A DNA stretch of 5,948 nucleotides, from the NCBI GenBank assembly GCA_014381165.1, contig JACMIM010000269.1:1-5948 (forward strand), read 5' to 3'. Both the position numbers and the translations under genes were made by a program. This DNA is from Roseiflexaceae bacterium (GTDB lineage: Bacteria; Chloroflexota; Chloroflexia; Chloroflexales; Roseiflexaceae). Shown one piece after another: positions 5,369 to 5,948 of this stretch. How positions within the stretch are numbered: position 1 is the first letter of the stretch; each line of letters starts with the position of its first letter. The notes beneath the pieces were generated by a model that did not search any database, was not told the DNA's origin, and saw only the letters and a list, made by a program, of their open reading frames with translations.

Positions 5369-5391
5369 CCACTTTCCCCCACTTTCCCCCA
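5367..5391 (-). promoter_or_regulatory. MraZ operator: three TGGG boxes at 10-bp period
   Basis: On the minus strand TGGG begins at 5391, 5381 and 5371, each followed by G. The layout is therefore three TGGGN repeats with 5-nt spacers, matching the described MraZ binding site. The boxes begin about 6 nt after the predicted transcription start of the 5403-5431 promoter, a position where bound MraZ would block initiation or early elongation. This fits autorepression of mraZ and the genes behind it. Confidence 0.8.
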
Positions 5392-5402
5392 CTTCTATGC
5401 AC

Positions 5403-5431
5403 AGTATATACCACGATGCACCACTTTTCAA
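5403..5431 (-). promoter_or_regulatory. sigma70-type promoter of mraZ and the dcw cluster
   Basis: Minus-strand TTGAAA (5431-5426), a 17-nt spacer and TATACT (5408-5403) form a strong sigma70-like promoter. The predicted start is the A at about 5396, giving a leader of roughly 96 nt. The MraZ boxes follow directly, which supports this as the main, regulated promoter. Confidence 0.7.
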
Positions 5432-5445
5432 CAAGATTTGACGCC

Positions 5446-5476
5446 AATTTTGCCGAATCATTCTTGAATTTGCCGA
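5446..5476. repeat. direct repeat upstream of the mraZ promoter
   Basis: aattttgccga (5446-5456) and aatttgccga (5467-5476) repeat with a 20-bp period, about two helical turns. They lie 15-45 bp upstream of the mraZ -35 and about 85 bp upstream of moaC. They could bind a regulator of either gene; nothing identifies it. Confidence 0.3.
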
Positions 5477-5546
5477 CCTACGAGTAGTTGTCGTCGCTTT
5501 TGGCCATCTCGCAACGCGCTATCATGGCAGCAGCGGACAAACAGGT

Positions 5547-5552
5547 AAGGAG
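5547..5552 (+). promoter_or_regulatory. moaC ribosome binding site
   Basis: AAGGAG lies 7 nt before the GTG at 5560 and decides the start. An in-frame ATG at 5524 has no such site. No convincing moaC promoter could be found: TTGACG at 5438-5443 lacks a matching -10. Confidence 0.8.
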
Positions 5553-5559
5553 CAACGCA

Positions 5560-5948
5560 GTGTCTGATCTAAGCCATCTTGATGCCGAGGGCCACGCGCA
5601 CATGGTCGATGTCGGCGCGAAGAACGACACACAGCGCGAGGCGATCGCGCGGGGCCTGGTGCGCATGCAGCCCGCGACGCTGGCGCAGATTGTGGCCGGG
5701 AATCTACCGAAGGGCGATGTGTTGGCGGTTGCGCGGGTGGCAGGAATCATGGCGGCCAAGCGGGCCTGGGAACTCATTCCGCTGTGCCACCCATTGCTGC
5801 TCACCCATGTCGCAGTGGAATTGACACCGGACGGCGGCGACGCGCTGCTGATCGCGGCGACCGTTCGCACCACTGGCAAGACCGGCGTGGAGATGGAGGC
5901 ACTTACGGCAGTCAGCGTGGCGGCACTGACAATCTACGACATGTGCAA
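5560..5948 (+). CDS. moaC: cyclic pyranopterin monophosphate synthase MoaC, 3' end missing
   Basis: MoaC works after MoaA in molybdenum cofactor synthesis, turning 3',8-cyclo-7,8-dihydro-GTP into cyclic pyranopterin monophosphate in the cytoplasm. The window contains 129 full codons of a family of about 160 residues. Visible motifs: HMVDVGAK (14-21), K51, AKRAWELIPLCHPL (66-79, with C76 and H77), TGKTGVEMEAL (105-115, E111 and E113) and TIYDMC (124-129, D127). These match the catalytic residues of characterised MoaC proteins. The GTG start gives MSDLSHLDAEGHAHMVDV, which aligns with the N-terminus of E. coli MoaC; the alternative ATG at 5524 would add 12 unrelated residues. It diverges from mraZ over a 259-bp region and has no functional tie to the dcw genes. 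Whether other moa genes follow lies outside the window. Confidence 0.95.
   Translation, partial: MSDLSHLDAEGHAHMVDVGAKNDTQREAIARGLVRMQPATLAQIVAGNLPKGDVLAVARVAGIMAAKRAWELIPLCHPLLLTHVAVELTPDGGDALLIAATVRTTGKTGVEMEALTAVSVAALTIYDMC

Noticed and set aside
5438..5466. moaC promoter with TTGACG as -35
   Set aside because: No acceptable -10 hexamer lies 15-19 nt downstream.
5524..5559. Upstream in-frame ATG start for moaC
   Set aside because: It has no ribosome binding site, and the GTG at 5560 has AAGGAG at 7 nt and aligns with known MoaC N-termini.
5478..5879. Minus-strand frame of 133 codons opposite moaC
   Set aside because: moaC on the plus strand has conserved catalytic residues and a Shine-Dalgarno; the opposite frame has no recognisable feature.

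Overview
The window holds the front of a division and cell wall (dcw) cluster read on the minus strand, with a molybdenum cofactor gene diverging from it on the plus strand. Read 5' to 3' on the minus strand the order is mraZ (4869-5300), rsmH/mraW (3719-4696), ftsL (about 3252-3626), ftsI/class B PBP (1380-3239) and murF (1228 to the window edge, cut at its 3' end). moaC starts at 5560 on the plus strand and is cut by the right edge. The DNA is GC-rich, and two genes (murF, moaC) start with GTG. The gene order, the absence of murE between ftsI and murF, and the heptamer arrays that read as SALSPQPS-type peptide suggest a Chloroflexota (filamentous Chloroflexales-like) bacterium. This is an impression from sequence style, not a proven placement.

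Left part (1-1379): a 5'-truncated view of the murF 3' end, with 409 codons present including the ATP-binding and central Mur ligase motifs. The 151-bp murF-ftsI gap holds a 22-bp tandem repeat, a near-perfect 45-nt inverted repeat and a possible extended -10 promoter for murF. Middle part (1380-4696): ftsI, ftsL and rsmH are closely packed. A copy of a dispersed hairpin element sits between rsmH and ftsL and makes the longest ftsL reading frame look too long. Right part (4697-5300): the 172-bp mraZ-rsmH gap is almost entirely repeats, namely two copies of the same hairpin element, seven copies of a 7-bp unit and two copies of a 19-bp unit that run into the mraZ stop codon.

The 259-bp divergent region (5301-5559) is the control region. 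It has a good sigma70-type promoter for mraZ. Just downstream of the predicted transcription start lie three TGGG boxes at a 10-bp period, the known MraZ autorepression operator layout. Closer to mraZ are a GAAC-N4-GTTC dyad (the LexA/Cheo-box pattern of Gram-positive bacteria) and two more dyads. mraZ has no visible Shine-Dalgarno sequence and may have a second, leaderless promoter.

The genes work together as follows. MraZ is the regulator of the cluster. RsmH methylates 16S rRNA. FtsL and the FtsI-type transpeptidase are membrane divisome parts. MurF makes the UDP-MurNAc-pentapeptide that feeds them. MoaC (cPMP synthase) is an unrelated divergent neighbour. The most unusual feature of the window is the repeat load in an essential operon: three of the four junctions between dcw genes carry palindromic or tandem repeats, and these reach into the ends of mraZ and rsmH and supply the probable rsmH ribosome binding site.
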